Part shown: positions 1 through 7,722 of the stretch, piece by piece
Position numbering within the stretch: the first letter of the stretch is position 1
Layout: every line of letters starts with the position of its first letter
Assembly: GCF_011045195.1 (NCBI RefSeq)
Contig: NZ_CP049199.1
Coordinates: 2,914,001-2,978,000, forward strand
Source of the DNA: Caulobacter soli
GTDB taxonomy: Bacteria > Pseudomonadota > Alphaproteobacteria > Caulobacterales > Caulobacteraceae
Direction: 5' to 3'
DNA length: 64,000 nucleotides
Position numbers and translations under genes: made by a program
The notes under the pieces: generated by a model
Told to the model about the DNA's origin: nothing
Seen by the model: the letters and a program-made list of their open reading frames with translations, nothing else
Database searches by the model: none

Positions 1-163
1 GGGTATCGACGATATAGCGGACCCGCAGGCCATCGCGGTTGGCCAGCGCCCGGTAGCGATCGATCTGACTGATCTCCGGATCGATCAACACCGCGCCCAG
101 CGTGTCAGGGCAGCCGACCAGATACGATTGGCAACCGCCCGCGACGATCTGTTCGAAGATCAT
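1..163 (-). CDS. MBL-fold metallo-hydrolase (ETHE1/persulfide dioxygenase-like), 5' part
   Basis: This is the first 54 codons of a minus-strand gene that runs off the left edge. The ATG at 163 is preceded by a GGGGAGGG ribosome site. The N-terminus contains GGCQSYLVG and AVLIDPE followed by VRYIVDT. That is the usual opening of ETHE1-like metallo-beta-lactamase-fold proteins, just before the HxHxDH zinc motif, which lies outside the window. Family members oxidise glutathione persulfide or act as sulfur-handling hydrolases, often with a rhodanese domain. The specific substrate cannot be judged from this fragment. Confidence 0.75.
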   Translation of the reverse strand, partial: MIFEQIVAGGCQSYLVGCPDTLGAVLIDPEISQIDRYRALANRDGLRVRYIVDT

Positions 164-200
164 CTCAACCCTCCCCCTGTCGCGCGATGGCGTTCACGGG

Positions 201-863
201 TCAGGCCTTGGGCTGGGCGACGACCCGGAGGTACGGCTTCAGGGTCTTCCAACCGTCTGGATACTTCGCCCGGGCCTGTTCGTCGGTGACGCTGGGCGGG
301 ATGATCACATCCTGGCCCGGACGCCAGTTGACGGGCGTGGCCACCGTGTGGCGGGCCGTCAGCTGGCAGGAGTCGAGCAGCCGCAACACTTCGTCGAAGT
401 CACGGCCCGAGGTCATCGGGTAGATCAGCATCGCCTTGATCTTCTTGTCGGGGCCGATGATGAACACCGCGCGCACCGTGGCGTTGTCGGCGGCGGTCCG
501 GCCCTCGGAGGTGACGCCCGCGCCTTCCGGCAGCATGTCGTAGAGGGTGGCGACGTTCAGGTCGGTGTCGCCGATCATCGGGTAGTTGACCGCGTGACCT
601 TGGGTTTCCTCGATGTCGGCGGCCCAGCGCGCATGGTTCTCGATCGGGTCGACGCTGAGGCCGATGACCTTGGTGTTGCGCTTGTCGAACTGCGGCTTCA
701 GCCCGGCCATGTAGCCCAGCTCGGTCGTGCAGACCGGGGTGAAGTCCTTGGGGTGCGAGAACAGGATGGCCCAGCTGTCGCCAATCCAGTCGTGGAATAC
801 GATGTCGCCCTGGGTGGTCTTGGCCGTGAAGTTCGGGGCCTCGGAATTGATCCGCAGGGACAT
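201..863 (-). CDS. 1-Cys peroxiredoxin (Prx6 family)
   Basis: A 220-residue cytosolic peroxidase that reduces hydrogen peroxide and organic peroxides. The peroxidatic cysteine is C45 in the motif DFTPVCTTE, which marks the AhpC/TSA fold. The long C-terminal extension (WRPGQDVIIPPSV and beyond) is typical of the Prx6 group, and the length matches that group. The ATG at 863 was chosen because residues before MSLRINSEAP do not fit the family, and a GGAG lies 9 nt upstream. It is divergent from the MocR-type regulator at 998 across about 130 bp, so shared regulation is possible but not shown. Confidence 0.93.
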   Translation of the reverse strand: MSLRINSEAPNFTAKTTQGDIVFHDWIGDSWAILFSHPKDFTPVCTTELGYMAGLKPQFDKRNTKVIGLSVDPIENHARWAADIEETQGHAVNYPMIGDTDLNVATLYDMLPEGAGVTSEGRTAADNATVRAVFIIGPDKKIKAMLIYPMTSGRDFDEVLRLLDSCQLTARHTVATPVNWRPGQDVIIPPSVTDEQARAKYPDGWKTLKPYLRVVAQPKA

Positions 864-997
864 GAGGTCGGTCTCCGTTCCAGAAGGGCGTGGCGATCGC
901 AACCGCGCTATCCACAGGCCGATGGGCTAACCCTGGCGTGTATCAAGCCTCGCTTTAGAGACTTGTGTGGCTATGCGAAATACCCACTTTTAGCACA

Positions 998-2494
998 ATG
1001 GAGATGACCACTTTACCTTCGCGCGCTGCTGCCTCCACCGCCGGCGCGAATGCGACCTTGCTGTCGGTAGTCCTGGACCGCGCCGCGCTGGAACCCTTGG
1101 GGCGTCAACTCTACCTGCGGATTCGCGACCTCATTCTGCAGGAGCAGTTGGCGGGCGACGCGCGGCTGCCGTCCAGCCGCAAGCTGGCCATCGAACTGGA
1201 CGTTTCGCGCACGGTGACTCTGGCGGCCTACGATCAACTTTCGGCTGAAGGTTATCTGGAATCTAGACGGGGTTCGGGTCACTACGTCCGCGCCCTGAAC
1301 AGGCGCGCGCCCGGCGTGGTTCGGCCGGTCAAGCCTGGGCGCGCACCGACGGCGATTCCCAAGCCCGAGATCAAGGCGCCCACATCGCGGGGGCGCCCCT
1401 TCGACCCCGACGCCCCGGCCTCGGCGCTGTTTCCGGTCCGGACCTGGGCCAGGCTGATGGCGCGAGGCTGGCGACGCGAGGGCGAGGCGGCCGCCGGCTT
1501 CGACGACTGGGCGGGCCTCACGTCGTTGCGGACGGCGATCGCCGGCTATCTGCGCGCCCTGCAAGGGTTGGACTGCACAGCCGAGCATGTGCTGGTCACG
1601 GGCGGAAACGCCGACGCCCTGCAGTTGATCACACGCGCCCTGGGGGCGCCGGGCGCACGGATCTGGGTCGAGGACCCGGGCCATATCGGTGCGCGCCAGA
1701 CGCTGCGGCGCGAAGGACTGGCGGTTGTTCCCGTGCCGGTCGACGCCGAGGGCCTGGACGTGGCGGCCGGCCGACGCCTGGCTCCGGAGGCGCGGTTCGC
1801 CCTGGTCACGCCGTCGCGTCAGTTTCCTTCGGGCGCGCCGCTCAGCCTTCCGCGGCGCGTGGCGCTGATCGACTGGGCGCGGGACACCGGCGCGATCGTC
1901 ATCGCCGATGACTACGACAGCGAACTCCGGTTCGCCGGCCGGCCTGTCGCGCCCCTGTCAAGTCTGGACCAAGGCGGAACGGTGCTGGCGATCGGCGGCT
2001 TTTCAAAAGTCACCTTTCCAGGGCTGAGGCTGGGCTACATCGTCGGCGCGCCATCCCTGATCGCTCGCCTGATCCAGGCGCGCGCCCGCGACGGGACGCC
2101 TGTCGCCACCGCCGCGCAGCCGGCCTTGGCCGAGTTCATCGCCGGCGGAGGCCTGGCCCGACACCTGCGCGCCCTGCGTCAGCGAATGGGCGCGCGGCGC
2201 CTGGCGCTCGCCGCCGCGCTCGAAGCGCGGCTTGGCGATATGCTGACGGTCTCTCCCCAAGAGGTTGGCATGCATCTGGTGGCTGTCCTGAACGCCCCTT
2301 TGCGAGGCTGGGAATCGGACGTGGCCTTCGCGGCCTTCGCTGCGACACGAGGCCTTGACCTGGACCCGCTCTCGACCCACGCTGGCGTAGCGGAAGGACG
2401 TCAGGGCTTCCTGTTGGGTTACGCCGCCTGGGACGAGCAAGGCCTGACGGCTGGCGTCGAGATCCTGGCGACCCTTCTGGCGGAAGAGCGCTAG
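998..2494 (+). CDS. MocR/PdxR-type regulator (GntR winged helix fused to class I/II aminotransferase)
   Basis: A 498-residue regulator. The N-terminal third carries a GntR winged helix (LYLRIRDLILQEQL, LPSSRKLAIELDVSRTV). The rest is an aminotransferase fold that binds pyridoxal phosphate, with the expected Schiff-base lysine K337 in GGFSKVTFPG and the DDYDSE motif before it. MocR proteins sense PLP or an amino-acid adduct and usually control a neighbouring gene. The neighbours are the divergent peroxiredoxin gene and the convergent cyclodeaminase gene, whose end lies only 4 bp away. The start at 998 lacks a clear ribosome site; an ATG at 1004 is an alternative. Confidence 0.9.
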   Translation: MEMTTLPSRAAASTAGANATLLSVVLDRAALEPLGRQLYLRIRDLILQEQLAGDARLPSSRKLAIELDVSRTVTLAAYDQLSAEGYLESRRGSGHYVRALNRRAPGVVRPVKPGRAPTAIPKPEIKAPTSRGRPFDPDAPASALFPVRTWARLMARGWRREGEAAAGFDDWAGLTSLRTAIAGYLRALQGLDCTAEHVLVTGGNADALQLITRALGAPGARIWVEDPGHIGARQTLRREGLAVVPVPVDAEGLDVAAGRRLAPEARFALVTPSRQFPSGAPLSLPRRVALIDWARDTGAIVIADDYDSELRFAGRPVAPLSSLDQGGTVLAIGGFSKVTFPGLRLGYIVGAPSLIARLIQARARDGTPVATAAQPALAEFIAGGGLARHLRALRQRMGARRLALAAALEARLGDMLTVSPQEVGMHLVAVLNAPLRGWESDVAFAAFAATRGLDLDPLSTHAGVAEGRQGFLLGYAAWDEQGLTAGVEILATLLAEER

Positions 2495-2498
2495 GCGT

Positions 2499-3500
2499 CT
2501 AGTCTCCGCACCCGCGAAGCGACTTCACGGACGCCTTGGACGAAGCGAGCGCGGCCCGATCGGCGCCCTGACGAATAGCGCTGGCCGCGGCAAGATCCTG
2601 CACGATGTGGCCCAGGGACTTGTAGACGGTGACCTGCTCACGGGATTCACGACCGGCGATGGCGCCGCTCAGCACCTCACCGATCTCGCCCGCGATATGA
2701 TCGTCGCCGATCCGGCCCGTGGCCTTGGCGCGCAGAAACTCCGCGCCCTGGGTTAGCACGCCGGCGCGGCTGTCTACGATGAAGCGCGACATCGCCACGA
2801 GATCGTCGTCGACTTCGACGGGGCCGGCGACGCTTGATCCGACGAGGTTGACGTGCACGCCCGGCGTGAGCCATCGGCCAAGCAGGATCGGCTCGGCGGC
2901 GTTGGTGCAGGTGCAGACGATGTCAGCGCCGTCGACGGCGGCCTGGACGCTCGGCGCCGCCACGACCGGCAGACCGGTCGCGGCCGTCATCTCCGCGGCG
3001 AACGCTTCGGCCCGGACGGCGTCGCGGCCCCAGACCCGTACCTCGGTGACCGACCGCACCAGGGCGATGGCGCGTATGTGGCCGGCGGCCTGCTCGCCGT
3101 AGCCAAGCACGGCCAGGCGCCCGGCGTCGTCCCGCGCCAAGGCTTCGGTGGCCACGGCGCTGGCCGCCGCGGTGCGGATGGCGGTGATGGCCCCGGCGTC
3201 GGCCACGCAGGTCGGCGCGCCGGTGGCTGGATCGAATAAGACCACGACGCCCTGGTGTGACGGGCGCCCCTTGGCGAAGTTCTCCGGATAGACGCTGACC
3301 AGCTTGGCGCCGAACACCCCGTCGTCGCCCAGCGCGCCCGGCATGATCCCGAACATGTGGCCGTCGCCAAGAGGGATGATCGAACGCAGCAGCTGACGCG
3401 TACGGCCGGCCGAGAAGGCGGTCATCGCCGCGCGCACCAGCGGGATGCATAAGGCGTAGGTGAGCCTGCGACGGACCGTTTCGGCGTCGATGATCTGCAT
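2499..3500 (-). CDS. Ornithine cyclodeaminase / mu-crystallin family enzyme
   Basis: A 333-residue NAD(P)-dependent enzyme of the ornithine cyclodeaminase, alanine dehydrogenase and ketimine reductase family. Visible marks are the substrate-loop region GDGHMFGIMPG, the nucleotide-binding glycine motif AVLGYGEQAAGH in the middle, the CTCTNAAEPIL segment and a C-terminal KSLGHIVQDLAAA. It is the last gene of a minus-strand operon that starts with the S10 peptidase; the gap to the aminotransferase gene is 35 bp. The context suggests catabolism of an amino acid released from a peptide. The exact substrate (ornithine, alanine or a cyclic imine) cannot be read from sequence. Confidence 0.87.
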   Translation of the reverse strand: MQIIDAETVRRRLTYALCIPLVRAAMTAFSAGRTRQLLRSIIPLGDGHMFGIMPGALGDDGVFGAKLVSVYPENFAKGRPSHQGVVVLFDPATGAPTCVADAGAITAIRTAAASAVATEALARDDAGRLAVLGYGEQAAGHIRAIALVRSVTEVRVWGRDAVRAEAFAAEMTAATGLPVVAAPSVQAAVDGADIVCTCTNAAEPILLGRWLTPGVHVNLVGSSVAGPVEVDDDLVAMSRFIVDSRAGVLTQGAEFLRAKATGRIGDDHIAGEIGEVLSGAIAGRESREQVTVYKSLGHIVQDLAAASAIRQGADRAALASSKASVKSLRGCGD

Positions 3501-3535
3501 GGCGTTGTCGGCCCTCGGGGTGTCGGTTGCGCGGT

Positions 3536-4756
3536 TCACGCCAAGCCGCGCGTCACGGCCAGGCAGCGCGCGATGTCGTCGGCCGTGTTGAACAAGGCTG
3601 GCGCGATGCGCACCCGGCCGCCGCGCACCGTGACGTCGACCTTGGCGGCGGCGAAGGCGGCGCGAACCTTGTCCATCGGCTGGGCGGTTTCGAAGGCGAC
3701 GATCGGCGCGCGATTGCCCATTGGCGTGACCAGGCGATGGCCCTGGGCCGCGAGGCCTTTCTGCAGGTCCAGCGCCAAGCCGACGGTGTGGGCCTCGATG
3801 CGCGCGACGCCGACGCCGTCGAGATAGGTCAGGCCGGCGCTCAGGGCGTGAGCTTCGCCGAACGCACGGCTGGAATAGTCGAACCTGCGGGCGGTGGCGT
3901 CGATCTGGAAGTCGCCGTCCGGCAGTTCGTGGTCGGCGTGGAACTCGCCGTAACGATCCAGGGCCAGGCGTTGCGAGAGCTCGCGGCGCACGTAGAACGG
4001 CGCGACGCCCCACCCGGCCAGCAGCCACTTGTAGCCGCCGGCGCACAGGAAATCGACGTCGGCCGCCTTTACGTCCACGGCCACCGCCCCGACCGCCTGG
4101 ACGGCGTCCGCATAGACCAGGGCGCCGCGCGCATGAGCCAGATCGCACAGGGGGCGCATCTCATGGCGAAAGCCGTTGCGGTGCGAGATCCAGGCGACCG
4201 AGACCAAGCGGGTGCGATCGTCGATCAGCGGCTCGAAGTCCTTGGCCTCAACCACGCCGCCGCGATTGCGGACGATGCGCAGCTGGATGCCCCGAGTCCT
4301 CTCCAGGCGGCGGTAGAGCACGAACTCGGTATCGTAGTGCAGGTCGTCGATGACGACATTGTCGCCCGGCTTCAGCTCCAGGCCATTGGCGACCACGTTC
4401 TCGCCCTCGGCGGTGGAGAACAGCAGGCCGACCTCGTCGGGCGAGGCGTTGATCAGCCGCGCGAACTGGCCGCGCACGCGTTCGCAGCCATGCAGAAGTT
4501 CGCCGACCTCCATCGGGCGCGTGGCCTTGGCCTCAGCGAAGGCGGCCGCCGCGGCGGCCACCTGGCGCGGGCTGGGGGTGATGTAGGCCGCGTTGAGGAA
4601 GGCGCGGCCGGTCTCAACGATCGGGAAGTCGGCGCGCACGTCCAAGACCGACGAAGAGTTGGGCGCGACCGAGGTCTGCAGGGACGCGGCCGTCGCCGGA
4701 CCGGCGGCCAGCACGCCCGCCAGCAGGACGCGACGGCTGGGTTGCGAGGTTCGCAT
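3536..4756 (-). CDS. Exported class V aminotransferase (isopenicillin-N epimerase / cysteine desulfurase-like)
   Basis: A 406-residue PLP enzyme of aminotransferase class V. The PLP lysine is K243 in GGYKWLL, with the upstream YADAVQAVG segment that contacts the cofactor. The N-terminus MRTSQPSRRVLLAGVLAAG is a twin-arginine signal, so the enzyme is predicted to fold in the cytoplasm and be exported to the periplasm, which is unusual for this class. It sits 15 bp after the MFS transporter gene in the S10-MFS-aminotransferase-cyclodeaminase operon. It may epimerise, deaminate or lyse an amino acid or a modified peptide residue. The reaction is unknown. Confidence 0.85.
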   Translation of the reverse strand: MRTSQPSRRVLLAGVLAAGPATAASLQTSVAPNSSSVLDVRADFPIVETGRAFLNAAYITPSPRQVAAAAAAFAEAKATRPMEVGELLHGCERVRGQFARLINASPDEVGLLFSTAEGENVVANGLELKPGDNVVIDDLHYDTEFVLYRRLERTRGIQLRIVRNRGGVVEAKDFEPLIDDRTRLVSVAWISHRNGFRHEMRPLCDLAHARGALVYADAVQAVGAVAVDVKAADVDFLCAGGYKWLLAGWGVAPFYVRRELSQRLALDRYGEFHADHELPDGDFQIDATARRFDYSSRAFGEAHALSAGLTYLDGVGVARIEAHTVGLALDLQKGLAAQGHRLVTPMGNRAPIVAFETAQPMDKVRAAFAAAKVDVTVRGGRVRIAPALFNTADDIARCLAVTRGLA

Positions 4757-4771
4757 GTCGACGCCTCCCTT

Positions 4772-5995
4772 CTAGAGTTCGGTGGGCCTGCGGATGAAGG
4801 TCAGGCCGACGGCGGCCAGGCCGGCCAAGGCCGCGCAGGGCGCCGCCGCCAGCAGCACGGCGGCCGGAGCCAGGCCGAGGGCCAGCAGTTTCCCGGCCGC
4901 CAGCGGCCCCGCGACGCCGCCCAGACGGCCAAACGACACCGCCGAGCCGACGCCGGTGGCGCGCACCAGGGTCGGGTAGTAGCCGGGCGCCAGGGTGTAG
5001 AGCACCAGTTGGCCGCCGATCGCGAAGAAGCCCACCACGACGCCTACGGCGACCACCGGCCAGAAGCCTTGCGCGGCGCCCATCGCCCACAGCCCGACGA
5101 CGATGGCCAGGTAGGTGACGACCAGCAGCGAGCGCAACCGCCCCTTGTCGGTGATCATCGCCAGGACAATGCAACCCAGCACCGCGCCACCGTTCTCGAA
5201 AGCCGCGATCAGACCAGCCTGCTGGGGCGTGAAGCCCTTGGCGACCATCAGGGTCGGGAGCCAGTTGTTCAACAGGTAGACGATGACCTGGGTGAAACCA
5301 TAGGCGATCCACAGCAACGTCGTGATTGTGGCCCTCCCCTCTCCGAACAGCGCGAAGGCGGCTGACGACGACTTGGAGGTGAGGGCCGAACTCTTGGCGG
5401 CGCGGAAGGCCGCCGACTCCGGCAGCAGGAAGATCAGCACCGGTAGCAGCAGCAGAGGCGCCGCCCCGCCAATGTAGAAGATATGGGTCCAGTCGAGACG
5501 TCCCGCCTGGCTGGCGACGAACAGGCCCAACAGAGCGCCGCCCGTTGGCTGACCGGCGAACATCAGGCCCACGCCCGTGGCGCGGCGATCGGGCCGCGCA
5601 GCCTCGGCGGCGATGGAGATCAGGTTGGGAAAGGCCGCTCCAATGCCCAGACCGCACAGAAAGCGGATGACGATGAACTGGTTCAGGTCACCGGCTTGAG
5701 CCGTGAGGATCGAGAACGCCCCGAGCACCACGAAGGCGCTGACCACCACCCACTTGCGGCCGATCCGGTCGCCCAGCCGTCCCCCCGCCGCCGCCCCAGC
5801 CATCAGCCCCAGCACGGCGGCGGTCAGGATGTAGGACATCTGCGCCGGGTTGAAGTGGAAAGCCCGGGCCACGGAGGGCGCGGCTAGCCCCATGGAGACG
5901 ATGTCGGCCCCTTCGAACAGAGCGGCCAGGAAGCAGATGAAGATGGTCGAGGATCCGCGCCGGCGGACGGCGACGTCTTGGAGCGAGGCGCTCAT
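4772..5995 (-). CDS. MFS transporter (AAHS-like)
   Basis: A 407-residue inner-membrane transporter with about twelve hydrophobic segments. The loop 2-3 signature GGRLGDRIGRKW typical of the major facilitator superfamily is present, and the overall layout resembles the aromatic-acid:proton symporter (AAHS) group. The ATG at 5995 has AAGGA 7 nt upstream. It begins 11 bp after the stop of the S10 peptidase gene, so the two are almost certainly co-transcribed. Context suggests import of a small product (amino acid, dipeptide or aromatic acid) released in the periplasm; specificity is inference. Confidence 0.88.
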   Translation of the reverse strand: MSASLQDVAVRRRGSSTIFICFLAALFEGADIVSMGLAAPSVARAFHFNPAQMSYILTAAVLGLMAGAAAGGRLGDRIGRKWVVVSAFVVLGAFSILTAQAGDLNQFIVIRFLCGLGIGAAFPNLISIAAEAARPDRRATGVGLMFAGQPTGGALLGLFVASQAGRLDWTHIFYIGGAAPLLLLPVLIFLLPESAAFRAAKSSALTSKSSSAAFALFGEGRATITTLLWIAYGFTQVIVYLLNNWLPTLMVAKGFTPQQAGLIAAFENGGAVLGCIVLAMITDKGRLRSLLVVTYLAIVVGLWAMGAAQGFWPVVAVGVVVGFFAIGGQLVLYTLAPGYYPTLVRATGVGSAVSFGRLGGVAGPLAAGKLLALGLAPAAVLLAAAPCAALAGLAAVGLTFIRRPTEL

Positions 5996-6006
5996 CGGCG
6001 TTCCTT

Positions 6007-7527
6007 TCAAGGCTGGGCGGCGGCGCGCATGAAAGCGCGCATGTCGGCGGCGAACTGGGCGCGCGCCGGTGCGTCCCGATAGATGGCGTGACCCGCCAGG
6101 TAGCATCGCATGGTCACCGCCTCGCGATAGAGCGAGGCTATCCGACGGCCGCGCTCGGCGTCCATCGAACATCCGCCCAGCGGATCATAGGCTCCGTGCG
6201 GCACGATCACCCGCAGGCGGGGGCTGAGCGCCATGGCCTCGGCGGCGCCCGGCAGGCGCGGGCCGTAGCTGCCCATGCCGATGCGCCCGCTCTTGCCGAA
6301 CTCGGCCTGGACGGCGTCGACCTGGGCGCGCGTCGCGCCATAGACATTGGAATGCAGGAAGCTGCTGTTGACCGGCGGCGGATAGGTTCCGCTTGGGGCG
6401 AAGCCATCGTCGATGGGCTCGGAGCCGAAGTACGGCAGGTCGGTCGGATAGCCCAGGTCGTGGCGCATATAGCGAACGCCCAGCGCCAGGGACGGCGTCT
6501 TGTAGGGCGTCAGCTTGCGGTAATCGAGATAGTACGGCAGCCGGCCGGGGACGAGCGAACCCAGGAAGTGGCCTTGGGTCAGGCTCAGGGTCTCGGGATC
6601 GATATCCTTGGGCGCCAAGCCAATGCGGCGGGCCAGCTCGGCGATGACGGCGGCCTTCTCGTCCTCCGAGAGGCTGCTCAGCCGTCGCAGGGCGGGAATG
6701 TAGACCGCCCGCGCCCAGGCCTCGGCGTTGGCCCGCGCCGCCTCGGGCGTCACGCCCAGATCGGCGGGCAGTTTCTTGTAGTAGAGGGCGGCCACCGCAT
6801 AGTCGCCGATGTGCATGGCGTCGCCGAGCAGGGCCTCGTCGTCATAGCGCGGCAGGCCCTGGGTGTTGGAGATCAGCGCCAAGCCGCGAACCTTCAATCC
6901 ACGCTTGAGCAACATGTAGGCCGCCGAACCGGCCCGCCCGGCGCCGTAGCTCTGACCGGCGACAATGACCGGCCTGTCCTCCTCGCCGTGCTGAAGCAGC
7001 CAGGACCGGATGAACTCGGTGGTGGCGGCCGCGTCGCCGACGATGCTGGTAAAGGCTTCCTGCGCCTGCGGGGTCACCGCCCGCGAGAAACCGACGGCCA
7101 TGGCGTCCATGAACACCAGATCGCTGTCGGTGAGCCAAGTGTCGGCGTTGTCGACCAGGGCCTCGCCCTCGATGCGCTTGGGGCCGAAGCCCTCGAAGTT
7201 CAGCGAGGCGCTGGCCGCGCCCGGCCCGCCGTTCCAGATGAAGGTGATCGGTCGCACCGTCCCCGGCTTCGCCGGCGCCCGGTAGGCGACGTAGAACAAG
7301 CGACCAAGCGGCTCGCCGGTGGCGACGTCCTTGATGGCGATGCGGCCGACCTCGGCAGTGTAGGCCAGACGTCGGCCCTGCACGCTCATCTCATGGCGGG
7401 TGATCGCCGTCGGAGGCTCGGCGTCCTGGGCCCGCGCCGCGATCGTCGTCGCCGACACGGCGCAGGCGATCAGGCTCAAGGCCAGGTCACGCAGAAAGCC
7501 GCGCTGTCGAAATTGACGTGAAATCAC
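6007..7527 (-). CDS. Serine carboxypeptidase (peptidase family S10)
   Basis: A 506-residue secreted or periplasmic peptidase that would remove C-terminal residues from peptides. The catalytic serine is S193 in GQSYGAG; the acid lies in HGAYDPLGG and the histidine in YLAGHAIYRD near the C-terminus, in the family order. An early WNGGPGAASA motif is the S10 substrate-binding block. A GTG start at 7527 is chosen: it follows GGGGGCGAG and gives a signal peptide ending near AARAQ. It is the first gene of the minus-strand operon through 2499 and has its own ECF-like promoter at 7567-7591. Confidence 0.9.
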   Translation of the reverse strand: MISRQFRQRGFLRDLALSLIACAVSATTIAARAQDAEPPTAITRHEMSVQGRRLAYTAEVGRIAIKDVATGEPLGRLFYVAYRAPAKPGTVRPITFIWNGGPGAASASLNFEGFGPKRIEGEALVDNADTWLTDSDLVFMDAMAVGFSRAVTPQAQEAFTSIVGDAAATTEFIRSWLLQHGEEDRPVIVAGQSYGAGRAGSAAYMLLKRGLKVRGLALISNTQGLPRYDDEALLGDAMHIGDYAVAALYYKKLPADLGVTPEAARANAEAWARAVYIPALRRLSSLSEDEKAAVIAELARRIGLAPKDIDPETLSLTQGHFLGSLVPGRLPYYLDYRKLTPYKTPSLALGVRYMRHDLGYPTDLPYFGSEPIDDGFAPSGTYPPPVNSSFLHSNVYGATRAQVDAVQAEFGKSGRIGMGSYGPRLPGAAEAMALSPRLRVIVPHGAYDPLGGCSMDAERGRRIASLYREAVTMRCYLAGHAIYRDAPARAQFAADMRAFMRAAAQP

Positions 7528-7566
7528 TGCTCGCCCCCGTGAGCACGAAGATCGGTCGATCGGACC

Positions 7567-7591
7567 TAATACGCGGGACGCGGCCAAACCC
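7567..7591 (-). promoter_or_regulatory. Putative ECF sigma promoter of the S10 peptidase operon
   Basis: Read on the minus strand: GGGTTT, 12 nt, CGTATTA. The element ends about 40 nt before the GTG at 7527. The same spaced pattern lies ahead of four other transcription units in this region (7624, 14000, 22113, 22270). Assignment to the local ECF sigma factor is inference. Confidence 0.6.
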
Positions 7592-7595
7592 GCAC

Positions 7596-7621
7596 GTGGC
7601 GCCAAATGGCGAAGGCGCCAC
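7596..7621. promoter_or_regulatory. Inverted repeat between two divergent ECF-like promoters
   Basis: Perfect 8-bp arms GTGGCGCC and GGCGCCAC flank a 10-nt spacer. The palindrome lies exactly between the two outward-facing promoter elements at 7567-7591 and 7624-7648. It could be an operator for a regulator acting on both directions, or a chance hairpin. Confidence 0.4.
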
Positions 7622-7623
7622 CG

Positions 7624-7648
7624 GGATTCCGTCGGGTGGCACGTATTA
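7624..7648 (+). promoter_or_regulatory. Putative ECF sigma promoter of the M61/CapA operon
   Basis: GGATTC, 12 nt, CGTATTA. This matches the patterns at 14000 and on the minus strand at 7567 in both elements and spacing. It leaves a leader of about 65 nt before the ATG at 7723. Confidence 0.6.
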
Positions 7649-7722
7649 GCTCTGCAGGGACGGCGATGAGCCGAGGTCTCGCCGAACCTTGTCGGCGAGG
7701 CGCCGCATGGGGGAGTATCCGA

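Noticed and set aside
864..997. MocR regulator and peroxiredoxin as a redox-sensing pair
   Set aside because: They are divergent neighbours but no shared palindrome or direct repeat typical of MocR sites was seen, so a functional link is only positional.
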